A stretch of 64,000 nt of DNA from Daejeonella lutea (GCF_900168015.1 NZ_FUYR01000002.1:950932-1014931), one strand, 5' to 3'; positions 27,415 through 36,378 are shown, numbered from the stretch's first letter. Program-made: numbers and translations. The notes: a model not told the origin generated them from the letters alone.

Positions 27415-28353
27415 ATGCTTGTAAGTTTCAAACGATTTATTCTTTGCTCCTTAGCATGTTTCATTCTGCTGATGGGGAATAAATTTGCGTATGCTCAGCA
27501 GAAAGCAATGTTTACGCAGTATATGTTCAACGGCCTGGTTGTTAATCCAGCATATTCTGCGATAGACGAATCGCTTAATATTACAGCTTTGGCCCGGCAG
27601 CAGTGGGTAGGGTTTAAAGGTGCACCTAACACTCAAACACTTTCTATTCATAGCCCAATAAAAAGCTCGAACACGTCTGTTGGATTAATTTTAATGAGAG
27701 ATCAAATTGGCGAAGTTATCAGAGATAACGGGGCATTTGCAACAGTAGCCCATCGTGTTCAGGTTAGCGAAGGAACTTATCTTGCAGTAGGGGTTAATGG
27801 CGGCATTAGTAAATATGTTGGTGAATATAGTCTTACGGGCAGCTCCTCAGCTTCTTCAGATCCAGTGTTTGTTGATCAGAACAATCTACGGGGAAACTTC
27901 GGAATGGGAATGATGTTATTCTCTGAAAAGTTTTATGCAGGCATTTCATCTCCCTTCTTTTATTACCGAGACCTTGGTGGACAAACTCCTTCTGAAACAG
28001 CGTACAAGCCCCATTACATAATGCAGGGCGGGTATCTTGCAACTATAAGCCCTGACATAAAATTCAAACCGAATGTCTTAGTTAAATATGTTAGCGGTTC
28101 ACCCGTACAGATTGACGTGAATGCTAATTTTTTACTGAAAGAAACTTTATGGCTGGGAGGTTCTGTTCGTTCAATGGATTCATTTGACATGATTGCAGAG
28201 TTGCAAGTAACACCAAATATTCAGTTGGGATATTCATATGATTTCACTACCTCGAAGCTTGCCAGAGTCGAAAAGGGCTCACATGAAATAGTTCTGAACT
28301 TTAGAATTGGGTCGAAAGGATCCCGGAGTAACCTTCCAAAGTGTTATTTTTGA
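27415..28353 (+). CDS. PorP/SprF family type IX secretion-associated outer-membrane protein
   Basis: A 312-residue protein with a signal sequence (SLACFILLMGNKFAYA) and the diagnostic N-terminal block AMFTQYMFNGLVVNPAYSA. The rest shows alternating beta-barrel-like strands ending in VLNFRI. PorP/SprF proteins work with type IX secretion or gliding machinery and are often paired with large PKD/gliding C-terminal-domain adhesins, but no such partner is adjacent here. Its stop abuts the stop of the convergent clpS gene with no bases between, so there is no terminator. Confidence 0.92.
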   Translation: MLVSFKRFILCSLACFILLMGNKFAYAQQKAMFTQYMFNGLVVNPAYSAIDESLNITALARQQWVGFKGAPNTQTLSIHSPIKSSNTSVGLILMRDQIGEVIRDNGAFATVAHRVQVSEGTYLAVGVNGGISKYVGEYSLTGSSSASSDPVFVDQNNLRGNFGMGMMLFSEKFYAGISSPFFYYRDLGGQTPSETAYKPHYIMQGGYLATISPDIKFKPNVLVKYVSGSPVQIDVNANFLLKETLWLGGSVRSMDSFDMIAELQVTPNIQLGYSYDFTTSKLARVEKGSHEIVLNFRIGSKGSRSNLPKCYF

Positions 28354-28635
28354 TTATTCGACGCTGACAGTCAAGCCTTCTTGCTGCAGAATCTTGCGGT
28401 AGACCTCAACCTCTGTGTACGATCCTTCTAAAATGGTGCATTTACCATCATTGTGAACTGTCCATGCGATTCGTTCGGCTTGTTTGTCAGTGTAATCAAG
28501 ATATTTTACCAAACAGTGAATCACATGCTCGAATGTGTTCGTATCATCATTCCAAAGAATAAGGCGATGGTTAACTTTTAACGCAGCTAATACTTCTTCA
28601 AGCGTCAGAGTTTCTTCCTGTACCTGTGTTCCCAT
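28354..28635 (-). CDS. clpS: ATP-dependent Clp protease adaptor ClpS
   Basis: A 93-residue adaptor that delivers N-degron substrates to ClpA/ClpC-ClpP. The conserved core is visible: LILWNDDTNTFEHVIHCL, where NDD..T shapes the N-end-rule pocket, followed by AERIAWTVHNDGKCTILEG, containing the His/Asn/Gly positions of the family. The N-terminal extension (MGTQVQEETLTLEE) is typical. It is probably monocistronic or the last gene after ridA. Confidence 0.94.
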   Translation of the reverse strand: MGTQVQEETLTLEEVLAALKVNHRLILWNDDTNTFEHVIHCLVKYLDYTDKQAERIAWTVHNDGKCTILEGSYTEVEVYRKILQQEGLTVSVE

Positions 28636-28689
28636 TTTACAAAAATACAGATTGAATAATGATTTCGCTAGGTCTAATTGAGAATGCTG

Positions 28690-29079
28690 TCATTTTACCA
28701 CGGCGGTAACTTCAATCTCTATAAGCAGATCCGCATCAATAAGTCGGCTCACTTCAACCATCGAGGTTGCCGGCCGTATTTCAGAAAAATATTCAGCATG
28801 TGCTTTTCCGGCTTCTTCCCAGCGGGAAATATCAGTTACATACATCCTTGTCCGGATAACATCAGACATTGAAGCTCCGGAGTTTTTCAAGGCCTTTTCA
28901 ATTTTTCCAAAAATAAATTTTGCCTGCTGGTAGATATCTCCCTTTCCGATGACTTCTTCACCATCTACTGCGGTGGTTCCGGAAACCTCAATAATGTCGC
29001 CGATGCGCACCGCTCTGCTGTAACCTACACGATCTTCCCAGATCGCCCCTGAGGATATATTAATTCGTTTCGTCTTCAT
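28690..29079 (-). CDS. RidA family protein
   Basis: A 129-residue RidA/YjgF-fold trimeric enzyme. The active-site arginine lies in VIRTRMYVTDISRWEE, followed by PATSMVEVSRLIDADLLIEIE, the family C-terminal motif. RidA enzymes hydrolyse reactive enamine/imine intermediates from PLP enzymes. This subgroup (SSGAIWEDRVGYSRAVRIGD) is one of the RidA-like clades rather than the archetype, so the exact imine is unknown. It is 12 bases downstream of the SDR gene and probably co-transcribed with it. Confidence 0.9.
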   Translation of the reverse strand: MKTKRINISSGAIWEDRVGYSRAVRIGDIIEVSGTTAVDGEEVIGKGDIYQQAKFIFGKIEKALKNSGASMSDVIRTRMYVTDISRWEEAGKAHAEYFSEIRPATSMVEVSRLIDADLLIEIEVTAVVK

Positions 29080-29091
29080 TGTTCCTTGCTC

Positions 29092-29967
29092 TCAGCTCCC
29101 TTTTGCCGACCTCGTCATTTGCTCGAGCATATCCCACATTTCCGGTGTGACCATTTCCAGACCATTAAATTGCCCTGCGCCTTGAAGCCATTCACCCCCA
29201 TCGATCGTAATGATCTCTCCATTAATATATCCTGAAAAATCAGACATCAAGAAGGCAGCAAGATTAGCCAGTTCCTGATGATCGCCGACGCGCTTCAGTG
29301 GCACTCTGTTTTTGAAGTCGAATTTTTTTGCCATATCACCCGGAAGTAGTCGATCCCAGGCGCCCTTTGTCGGAAAAGGCCCTGGTGCAATCGCATTATT
29401 ACGAATGCCATACTTCCCCCATTCTGCAGCCAGCGATCTGGTCATAGCGAGTACTCCACCCTTGGCACATGCTGAGGGAACAACATAACCGGAGCCAGTA
29501 AAGGCATAGGTTGTAATGATATTTAAAATTGTTCCAGGTTGTTTCTCTTTTATCCAATGTTTTCCAAGTGCCATGGTACAGTTTGCCGTGCCTTTGAGCA
29601 CAATGTCAATGATAGTCGAGAATGCATTTGCTGACAATCTTTCTGTAGGGGAAATGAAATTCCCGGCCGCATTGTTCAGCAAACCGTTTACAGTTTCAAA
29701 CCTAGCTAACGACGCCTTTAAAACAGCATCGATCTCATCAGGATTTCTTACATCACATTGAAGTGGAAGAACTTTTCCTCCGGTTTCGGTCTCCATTTCT
29801 GATGCAGCTTTTTCAAGGACATCCAGTTTCCTGCTGGTGATAACTACATTAGCCCCTAACTTTAGAAAATAGGTACTCATTGCGCGACCCAAACCGGTGC
29901 CGCCTCCTGTTACAATAATAGTTTTGCCGGATAGAGCATCATCTCTTAACATAGGTTGGTTATACAT
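29092..29967 (-). CDS. SDR oxidoreductase, 2,4-dienoyl-CoA reductase-like
   Basis: From ATG 29967 it has 291 residues. Nucleotide-binding TGGGTGLGRAM and the NNAAGN motif are clear. The usual catalytic Tyr-x3-Lys is altered here to GYVVPSACAKGG, a pattern found in the 2,4-dienoyl-CoA reductase/peroxisomal DECR2-like branch, which lacks the standard Tyr. The C-terminus GEIITIDGGEWLQGAG fits that branch. The start overlaps the stop of the upstream enoyl-CoA hydratase by one base (TGATG), arguing for coupled fatty acyl-CoA processing. An in-frame ATG at 30036 is less likely. Confidence 0.88.
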   Translation of the reverse strand: MYNQPMLRDDALSGKTIIVTGGGTGLGRAMSTYFLKLGANVVITSRKLDVLEKAASEMETETGGKVLPLQCDVRNPDEIDAVLKASLARFETVNGLLNNAAGNFISPTERLSANAFSTIIDIVLKGTANCTMALGKHWIKEKQPGTILNIITTYAFTGSGYVVPSACAKGGVLAMTRSLAAEWGKYGIRNNAIAPGPFPTKGAWDRLLPGDMAKKFDFKNRVPLKRVGDHQELANLAAFLMSDFSGYINGEIITIDGGEWLQGAGQFNGLEMVTPEMWDMLEQMTRSAKGS

Positions 29968-30734
29968 CAGGAAGATTTTTGCTGTAGATTTTGAATGATT
30001 GTTTTTAAGATTGATCGGGTACTCGGAGACCACCACTGCTTAAGCATGATTTCCAGCATATCTGACTGGTCAGCACTTACTTTTGCTAAAAGTTCTCCTC
30101 GTAAATTGGCTTTGCTCTGCTGCCAGGTTGTTGAATCCATTTGTATATATTTTTGGATCCTGCGTTCAGCCGCATGCAAAATACTCTCTGGTTTTACCAG
30201 CTCATCGATAAGTCCAGATGCAAGTGCTTCTTCAGTATGCAATAATTTCCCCTCAAGCATATACCGGTATGCAGTAGCCGATCCAAGCCAGAAAGAATAA
30301 AGTTGAAAAATACTTTGGGGAACAATTATGCCAACAGGAACTTCATTCAGGCCGATAATAAATTTCCCCTCAGACATTATCCGATAATCGCAGCAAAGAG
30401 CAATTACACATCCACCTGCAGGGCTGTGGCCACTGATAGCAGCTACCATTGGCTTCCTGAAAGAAACCATAATGGTAACAAGATTCAGAAAGTCTTTCCA
30501 GAATTGACTGATCTGTTCTTCATTATATTCATAGAGTTCAATCAGATCGAGACCGGCGGAGAAAAATCCTTCTTTGCCGGTAATTATGACCCCCGCAATG
30601 TTTTCGTCTTTCCCGATGTTCAAAAGCATTTGTCCGAGCTCCGAAACCATCTCTGCGTTGATCGCATTTGAACGGCCGCGGTCAAGCTGTATAACAGCTA
30701 TCTTATCTTTAATGTTGACTTTAATTGTATTCAT
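29967..30734 (-). CDS. Enoyl-CoA hydratase/isomerase family protein
   Basis: A 255-residue crotonase-fold protein. The CoA/oxyanion motifs FFSAGLDLIEL and ISGHSPAGGCVIALCCDYRIM are present. The second catalytic Glu region reads LNEVPVGIIVPQSIFQL, close to the isomerase (dodecenoyl-CoA isomerase, ECI) subgroup, so delta3-delta2 isomerisation is as likely as hydration. It is followed by a one-base-overlapping SDR gene resembling dienoyl-CoA reductase; the pair would allow unsaturated fatty acids to enter beta-oxidation. Confidence 0.88.
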   Translation of the reverse strand: MNTIKVNIKDKIAVIQLDRGRSNAINAEMVSELGQMLLNIGKDENIAGVIITGKEGFFSAGLDLIELYEYNEEQISQFWKDFLNLVTIMVSFRKPMVAAISGHSPAGGCVIALCCDYRIMSEGKFIIGLNEVPVGIIVPQSIFQLYSFWLGSATAYRYMLEGKLLHTEEALASGLIDELVKPESILHAAERRIQKYIQMDSTTWQQSKANLRGELLAKVSADQSDMLEIMLKQWWSPSTRSILKTIIQNLQQKSS

Positions 30735-33446
30735 TTATTTGACGCTGTATCTATAAATCTGTCTACCTATTTTTCCGTTTATGTCTATCCCTTCGACAAT
30801 TGCTTTGTACGTTCCCGGACCGTCACCATTAAAAAACTCAACGCTAGCTTTTCCGGTAGAATCACTAACAACATTCGGGTTCCAATAAATCGTCGTTCTT
30901 AGATCAGCCATTTTAGTATTGATTTTAGGATCTGCATAGTCAGGAGCGTAGAACTCGCGCCCTTTATGAAATCCTTTTGGATTATAACTTATAATCCCTG
31001 GCGCATAAGTTCTGTAATCTTTGTTCAGGTCCGGTCGCTTCGTATTGATCACTAATACACCGCCTCCGCCGCGCAATCCATAAATTGCAGTATTTGCTCC
31101 ACTTTTAAGGACTTCTATGCTTTCAACATCAAGTGGATTGATCGAAGAAATAAACTCTGGTTCAACCATCATTCCATCGATAACGATTTGCATCGGTACA
31201 GGGCCTCTGAACGAACTGTTCATGCTTCTAACCGAGTAGACAATTCCATTGTTTACAACGATGCCGGCGACTCGGCCCTGAATACATTGAGTAATAAAAG
31301 TGCAATTCTGCAGGTCTTCACTTTTGATAATTGCGTCAGCATTTCCAGCTCCGTTCAGATTGGATGAATTTTTGAGTACGGGCTTTTTCTCTACTACTTT
31401 GACCTCCGCGAGCATTATACTTTTTCCGACCAATCCATAACGCCTTAACTCGTCGAACTGATTCTTGCTGTTTTGAAGGTAGGGAAGGATCGACCGATTG
31501 ACATTAATTTCGAGCATCGGCTCGTTTTTATTCTTTGTTACCAGTTGAGCCGGTATCCTATCCAGCTCAATTTCTACATTCTTGCGATCTCTTTCGTTCC
31601 TGGCTTGAACGATAAACTTCGTGCTATCACTGAAAGTTAAGTTTTGAAACTTGAATTCTCCTTTAGCATCTGTAACGGTATCCATTAAAAAAACATCGCC
31701 TGATGAGGAAAATAATGTAACCTTTCCCCCGATTACAGGTTTGCCATTTAATGCTTTAACCCGACCAGTTATTTCCATGTTGGATTCCGGCTGGTAAACC
31801 AGATTGGGGAACGAATCGGAAAGGATGCTTTTCCATTCAAAGCGACGCCATCCCTGTGTTAACAGCAAAAGATCTAATTGCCTTACCTTAGTATCACTCA
31901 TCTCACTAAAATAATAATTCGGCTCCTCGATAAAACCTTTAAGGTCGGAGCTAAGCAGGAGATTTGACAGGATAGTTGTCTCGGAAGATTCTTTGGATGG
32001 TACTTTCGTTTCATCAATAACCGCCACAGAGAAACTTCCGACAACAGGTTTCGATGTTGCATCTTTTACATCCAGGGACAATTTAATTTTCTCCCGCTTA
32101 TCAAAATCTGTTTTAGGCGTATTCAGGTTAATTTTAAGAAAATCAGAGTGGTTTATGAATACCAGCCTTTCAGAAACAGGTTGATTGGCCGGGGAGAACA
32201 CTGTTAACTGCAAGATGCCAGTTGGAAATCTTTTTTTGGGAATTTTGGCGTTGAAAGACTGTGCTTCAAGCTTATTTTTGGCCACGAAATGAACTACCCC
32301 ATTCGTCTGAGCAACAAGAGTGAATTTTGCATCAGCCTGAACTATTTCAGATGTTGTTATGGTCAGGTTGAGATTCTCTGCATCAGTATTGTTGACATTG
32401 AGTACATAACCTTTCGGTTGAATTCGTGGTAGATCAAATGTTTTTTCCGAACCGTCTTCAAACTTAATATGAGCCGTGTAAGTCTCATTAGCTAGCGGAT
32501 GCAATGGGAACAGGCCCATTCCAGCGTGTTCTGAAACAAATTCCGTTAGCTTATTATTACTCTTATCCGTTATGTACCCGGAAACTTTCATCCCAAGGCC
32601 ATCCGCCCCGACTGCTTTGAACCCTACCCTGGTCCTTATCCCCGTGACAAGTTCACCTCCTTCCGGGAAGAACTGTACACTTGCCTGATTGGACGTAGAC
32701 TTCACCGGGAAGCTTTTAGAAACAGAGTTTTTTTCGTCGAGTACAATACTGGTGATGATTTTCCCCGATTTCAAAATAAAGGGCTGATTATTTACAAAGG
32801 TTATAGTGATATTTCCTTGGGTATTTGTCGTGGCTTTTCCTTTAGAAATATTCCTGAAATCTAGATTTACATTATAATTCACCTCTTTGTTAACGAGGGG
32901 CTTCCCATCCATATCCGTATACTGGATGTCTGCAACAACTTTTTCAGCATTCCCTGTCTTGCTAAATGTGTAATTCACATTAGTCAGAACTGTATTGGAA
33001 ATGGAATTCCCTACTGTAAAGGTTTTATCAAAAAAATATTCCTCACCAAAATTCCGCATCCAGGTTGTGTAAGCCCTGATGCGATAATTACCCTCTTTCA
33101 GGGAATCTGAGAGGGAAAAATCACCCCATGCAAGACCAAGGTTAAGTGGTAACTTCAGAGATTGTTTAACAGAATCCTTGTCGTTTATGAGGTCGACATA
33201 CAGAATCTTACTGAGCCCGGATAGTTCATTCTTCTCAGCATTCACTACGTAAGCCTTAAACCAGATGTTATCGCCAATTGCGTAATATGGCTTATCCATG
33301 TGTAGATGTACTTTTTCCTGAGGATATTCTGCGCGGTACTTTTCGATCTGAGAAATGATCTTCTTTAGGGGCTCGTCTTCCTGGACGAAGCCAAAAATGG
33401 CAGCTAAAATAAGGGATGGGAAAAGTAAAAGCAGGCGCCTGTTCAT
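30735..33446 (-). CDS. Large MG2/TonB-plug-domain envelope protein without a barrel
   Basis: A 903-residue exported protein (hydrophobic leader LLLLFPSLILAAIFGFVQ). Near residues 40-150 it has an alpha-2-macroglobulin MG2-like domain (KVHLHMDKPYYAIGDNIWFK). A carboxypeptidase-regulatory-like beta domain follows near 550-610 (ITGRVKALNGKPVIGGKVTL). A TonB-receptor plug-like domain lies near 690-800 (GRVAGIVVNNG, IDGMMVEPEFISSINPLDVE, IYGLRGGGGVLVINTK). There is no C-terminal barrel. This architecture recurs in Bacteroidota but its function is unknown. The enoyl-CoA hydratase gene follows directly, with no bases between. Confidence 0.85.
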   Translation of the reverse strand: MNRRLLLLFPSLILAAIFGFVQEDEPLKKIISQIEKYRAEYPQEKVHLHMDKPYYAIGDNIWFKAYVVNAEKNELSGLSKILYVDLINDKDSVKQSLKLPLNLGLAWGDFSLSDSLKEGNYRIRAYTTWMRNFGEEYFFDKTFTVGNSISNTVLTNVNYTFSKTGNAEKVVADIQYTDMDGKPLVNKEVNYNVNLDFRNISKGKATTNTQGNITITFVNNQPFILKSGKIITSIVLDEKNSVSKSFPVKSTSNQASVQFFPEGGELVTGIRTRVGFKAVGADGLGMKVSGYITDKSNNKLTEFVSEHAGMGLFPLHPLANETYTAHIKFEDGSEKTFDLPRIQPKGYVLNVNNTDAENLNLTITTSEIVQADAKFTLVAQTNGVVHFVAKNKLEAQSFNAKIPKKRFPTGILQLTVFSPANQPVSERLVFINHSDFLKINLNTPKTDFDKREKIKLSLDVKDATSKPVVGSFSVAVIDETKVPSKESSETTILSNLLLSSDLKGFIEEPNYYFSEMSDTKVRQLDLLLLTQGWRRFEWKSILSDSFPNLVYQPESNMEITGRVKALNGKPVIGGKVTLFSSSGDVFLMDTVTDAKGEFKFQNLTFSDSTKFIVQARNERDRKNVEIELDRIPAQLVTKNKNEPMLEINVNRSILPYLQNSKNQFDELRRYGLVGKSIMLAEVKVVEKKPVLKNSSNLNGAGNADAIIKSEDLQNCTFITQCIQGRVAGIVVNNGIVYSVRSMNSSFRGPVPMQIVIDGMMVEPEFISSINPLDVESIEVLKSGANTAIYGLRGGGGVLVINTKRPDLNKDYRTYAPGIISYNPKGFHKGREFYAPDYADPKINTKMADLRTTIYWNPNVVSDSTGKASVEFFNGDGPGTYKAIVEGIDINGKIGRQIYRYSVK

Positions 33447-33565
33447 CGGAGTAGTTTTTTACAGGATTGGGTCCTGCATGAAAGAGATTACCTCAATTTA
33501 CGAAAAATATGAGGATTACATCCGGTTTGGATTATTTTTTACTGATCGCTACCGCTTAGTAAGTA

Positions 33566-34102
33566 TCAAAATGAATTCTTCCACATCATACTTTCAACAG
33601 GTTTAGTGGTCTTGTTGTTGTATTTAGCGTTTCCTTTGGTATTGTACATGGTTGCGATATCCCCTTCGACCACAAAATAGATCAACTGACCGATAGGCAT
33701 ACCGGCGTAAATTTTAACAGGCTGGGCACATGATATTTCTAATGTCCAGGTATTACAAAATCCCACATCACCTTTTCCGGCTGTTGCATGAATGTCAATC
33801 CCTAGTCTTCCGGTACTCGATTTACCTTCCAAAAATGGAACATGTTTATGTGTTTCGGTATATTCTAAAGTTACACCAAGATAAAGTGTGTTTGGCTGCA
33901 GAACGAATCCATCTTTAGGGATTTCAAAGTGATCTATTTCATTATGAGCTTTTGCGTCAAGTACCCTGTTTTTGTAGGTCGCAAGGTATTTCCCAAGATG
34001 TACATCATAGGAATTTGTTCCCAGGCAGTCTTTTTTAAAGGGTTCAATAATAATATTTCCCTTGTCGATTTCTTCCAGGATTAACTTGTCGGAAAGTATC
34101 AT
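33566..34102 (-). CDS. dcd: dCTP deaminase
   Basis: A 178-residue enzyme deaminating dCTP to dUTP for thymidylate synthesis. The motifs KSSTGRLGIDIHATAG and FCNTWTLEIS contain the substrate-binding Ser/Arg region and the catalytic Glu (TLEI), and the end motif KIYAGMPIGQLIYF is standard. No dUTPase fusion is apparent and the length is typical of the monofunctional form. The gene diverges from the phosphopantetheinyl transferase gene across a 70-base gap. Confidence 0.95.
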   Translation of the reverse strand: MILSDKLILEEIDKGNIIIEPFKKDCLGTNSYDVHLGKYLATYKNRVLDAKAHNEIDHFEIPKDGFVLQPNTLYLGVTLEYTETHKHVPFLEGKSSTGRLGIDIHATAGKGDVGFCNTWTLEISCAQPVKIYAGMPIGQLIYFVVEGDIATMYNTKGNAKYNNKTTKPVESMMWKNSF

Positions 34103-34144
34103 AAATAAGCGTAAGATTTGGCCTAAATTATGATTTATTTGAGA

Positions 34145-34152
34145 TAGTTTTG
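34145..34152 (+). promoter_or_regulatory. Candidate -7 box TAGTTTTG upstream of the PPTase gene
   Basis: A perfect TAnnTTTG match 20 bases before ATG 34173. A TTTG at 34117-34120 is 24 bases upstream, slightly longer than the usual spacing. The call is motif-based only. Confidence 0.4.
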
Positions 34153-34172
34153 CAGGTATTTTATTTTTTAAA

Positions 34173-34814
34173 ATGGCACTTGTTTATCATAAGGAATTAG
34201 ACCTTTCAACGTCTTTCGCTATATGGAAGATAGAAGAAAGTGCAGACGAACTGCTTGCTCAGCTGCAGCTAAAAGAGCACGAATTCTCTTACCTTGAGAC
34301 TCTTATTAGTGGTAAGAGAAACCTGCACTGGCTGAGTACCAGGGTGCTTCTCCGCACGATGATGAACACAGATGAATACATCGATTGCCAGGTCGATTCA
34401 AGTGGTAAACCATATCTGACAAATTTCCCGCATCATATTTCCCTAAGCCACTCCTATGATTATGCCGCTGTTATGATCAGTAAACACAAGGCAGTAGGTA
34501 TCGACATTGAGCTCATAAAGGATAAGATTGAGAGGATCGCCCATAAATTTATGAACCGCGAAGAACTTTCATTTATCGATCAGGATAGGATCGAACATCT
34601 TTACGTTTGCTGGTGTGCAAAAGAGGCGATTTATAAATTACATGGTAAGAAAAATATTAGCTTTCTGGACCATATACGGATTAGTCCGTTCAGCTATGAG
34701 GGTGCTGGTTCATTTCAAACAAGCCTCGAAACCGAAAAACAGATCAATACATACACGGTGCATTATGATAAGTTTGAGGGTTATATGATAGGTTACGTGG
34801 CTGACAATGAATAA
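34173..34814 (+). CDS. 4'-Phosphopantetheinyl transferase superfamily protein
   Basis: A 213-residue Sfp-like enzyme attaching phosphopantetheine to acyl, peptidyl or aryl carrier proteins. The Mg/CoA motifs are VGIDIELIKDKIERIA and CWCAKEAIYKLHG, with HHISLSHSYDYAAVMIS upstream. The size and tandem half-domains match the Sfp class rather than AcpS. Its 3' end overlaps lipB by eight bases, tying two carrier-protein modification enzymes into one transcript. The carrier it serves is not visible in this window. Confidence 0.92.
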   Translation: MALVYHKELDLSTSFAIWKIEESADELLAQLQLKEHEFSYLETLISGKRNLHWLSTRVLLRTMMNTDEYIDCQVDSSGKPYLTNFPHHISLSHSYDYAAVMISKHKAVGIDIELIKDKIERIAHKFMNREELSFIDQDRIEHLYVCWCAKEAIYKLHGKKNISFLDHIRISPFSYEGAGSFQTSLETEKQINTYTVHYDKFEGYMIGYVADNE

Positions 34815-35505
34815 GAACAAAAAGGTAATAATACAGGATTGGGGACTGCTCGATTACCAGGCGGCCTGGGAAAGGCAGGAGATGATCTTTTCATCGACAG
34901 TGGATGCTAAAGTGGCCAACCGGAACAACAATGTGGATCGACCGGTTCCTAATCATCTTATTGTTGTCGAACATCCCCACGTTTATACCCTTGGTAAGAG
35001 TGGAAAGCCAGAGAACCTGCTTCTTGACGAAAATGAACTGAAAGATAAGAGGGCGACATTTTATAAAATTAACCGGGGCGGAGACATTACTTATCATGGG
35101 CCGGGTCAGATTGTGGGCTATCCGATCCTTGATCTGGACAACTTCTTTACAGATATTCACCTTTACCTGAGGACTCTGGAACAAGCGGTAATAGATACCT
35201 TAGCTGAATATGGAATCCAAGGTGGTCGTTATCCAGGGTATACAGGTGTTTGGCTCGATCCTGACAATGACAAAGCCAGAAAGATTTGTGCTCTGGGTGT
35301 AAGGTGCAGCAGATGGGTGACGATGCACGGCTTTGCGTTTAACGTTAACACGGATCTCGACTATTTTAAAAATATTATTCCATGTGGTATTGACGATAAA
35401 GACGTAACTTCAATGAAAAGGGAGTTGGGAAGGGAAGTCGACTTCGATGAGGTTAAACAAATCCTTCTTAAGAATATTATCACTTTATTCGGAATGGAAG
35501 TTTAA
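34807..35505 (+). CDS. lipB: Lipoyl(octanoyl) transferase
   Basis: A 232-residue enzyme that moves octanoyl groups from acyl carrier protein to lipoyl domains. The motifs RGGDITYHGPGQIVGYPIL, KICALGVRCSRWVTMHGFA and NIIPCGI are present, and include the catalytic Lys (KICALG) and Cys (IPCG). The reading frame starts inside the PPTase gene (ATG 34807), an eight-base overlap suggesting translational coupling. The SGNH lipoprotein gene starts two bases after its stop, so a three-gene operon is likely. Confidence 0.95.
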   Translation: MNKNKKVIIQDWGLLDYQAAWERQEMIFSSTVDAKVANRNNNVDRPVPNHLIVVEHPHVYTLGKSGKPENLLLDENELKDKRATFYKINRGGDITYHGPGQIVGYPILDLDNFFTDIHLYLRTLEQAVIDTLAEYGIQGGRYPGYTGVWLDPDNDKARKICALGVRCSRWVTMHGFAFNVNTDLDYFKNIIPCGIDDKDVTSMKRELGREVDFDEVKQILLKNIITLFGMEV

Positions 35506-35506
35506 T

Positions 35507-36199
35507 ATGAAGTTTATTATTGGCCTATTTCTGGTATTTTCTGTATCTGCTTGTAAAAAGAACCTGGTAAATGGAGGTTCTGGCGACGGCCATCCGGAAA
35601 CCAAAACATTTCTGGCCTTGGGAGATTCCTACACTTCCGGAGAAGGTGTCATTCAAAGCGAGTCTTTTCCTTTCCAGCTTGCTGCTAAGTTAAGGGCGTC
35701 CGGGGTGAAAATGGAAACACCACATGTAATCGCCCGCACAGGCTGGACAACCGTTAATCTTTTAGCAGCTCTCAAAGAAGAGCCGATGGACGACAAGTAC
35801 GACTTTGTTACGGTGCTTATTGGTGTAAATAACCAATATGTCAAACGATCACTTACGGAATACCGGACTCATTTTGTGGAAATTTTAAATTCAGCCATTT
35901 CGCATTCCAGAGGAGGAAGAGCAACGGTTTATGTTATTTCAATTCCCGACTGGAGCGTAACTCCGTTTGGGAAACTGAAAGATACAAAGCTCGAGTCAGC
36001 TTCAGTCGACGTTTATAACGATGTTAACCGGGAAGAGTCAAAAAACGCAAGCGTCAATTATATCGACATTACTGCTGCTTCACGAATTGCTGATACCGAC
36101 GATAGTTACACTTCAATTGACGGACTGCATCCTTCGTATAAGATGTATAAGGAATGGGCAGATAAGTTGTATCCGCTTGTAAAAAAGGAATTGAATTGA
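35507..36199 (+). CDS. SGNH/GDSL hydrolase lipoprotein
   Basis: From ATG 35507 it has 231 residues; the longer frame from 35447 lies inside lipB and is rejected. The lipobox SVSAC near residues 12-16 predicts a lipid anchor. SGNH blocks are block I FLALGDSYTSGEG with the catalytic Ser, block III GVNNQYV, and block V DGLHPSYKMY with the Asp/His pair. It is an esterase or acyl-hydrolase acting on an unknown envelope or extracellular ester. It begins two bases after lipB. Confidence 0.9.
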   Translation: MKFIIGLFLVFSVSACKKNLVNGGSGDGHPETKTFLALGDSYTSGEGVIQSESFPFQLAAKLRASGVKMETPHVIARTGWTTVNLLAALKEEPMDDKYDFVTVLIGVNNQYVKRSLTEYRTHFVEILNSAISHSRGGRATVYVISIPDWSVTPFGKLKDTKLESASVDVYNDVNREESKNASVNYIDITAASRIADTDDSYTSIDGLHPSYKMYKEWADKLYPLVKKELN

Positions 36200-36213
36200 G
36201 GTGGGAGGTGTTT

Positions 36214-36297
36214 GGTATGAGGTATGAGGTATGAGGTATGAGGTATGAGGTATGAGGTAGGAGGAATGAGGTAGGAGGTAGGAGGTAGGAGGTAGGA
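36214..36297. repeat. Tandem heptamer array, twelve GGTATGA/GGTAGGA units
   Basis: Twelve uninterrupted 7-base units: six GGTATGA, then GGTAGGA, GGAATGA and four GGTAGGA. It lies between the SGNH gene stop and the terminator shared with groEL. The block-wise switch from one unit type to another suggests expansion by slippage after a substitution. Confidence 0.95.
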
Positions 36298-36322
36298 AAA
36301 TTTTGCAGTCAAAGCTAAATAA

Positions 36323-36356
36323 AAAAAGGTCCTTTCATTTACGAAAGGACCTTTTT
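36323..36356 (-). terminator. Bidirectional terminator between groEL and the SGNH gene
   Basis: A long perfect stem (AAAAAGGTCCTTTC / GAAAGGACCTTTTT) with a six-base loop is flanked by A- and T-runs, so it can act on both strands. It lies 22 bases past the groEL stop. Confidence 0.93.
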
Positions 36357-36378
36357 AATATCAGAGTGTTTGATGAGA

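Noticed and set aside
36214-36297. CRISPR array
   Set aside because: Units are 7 bases long and directly contiguous with no spacers; it is a simple tandem repeat. The same applies to the other arrays.
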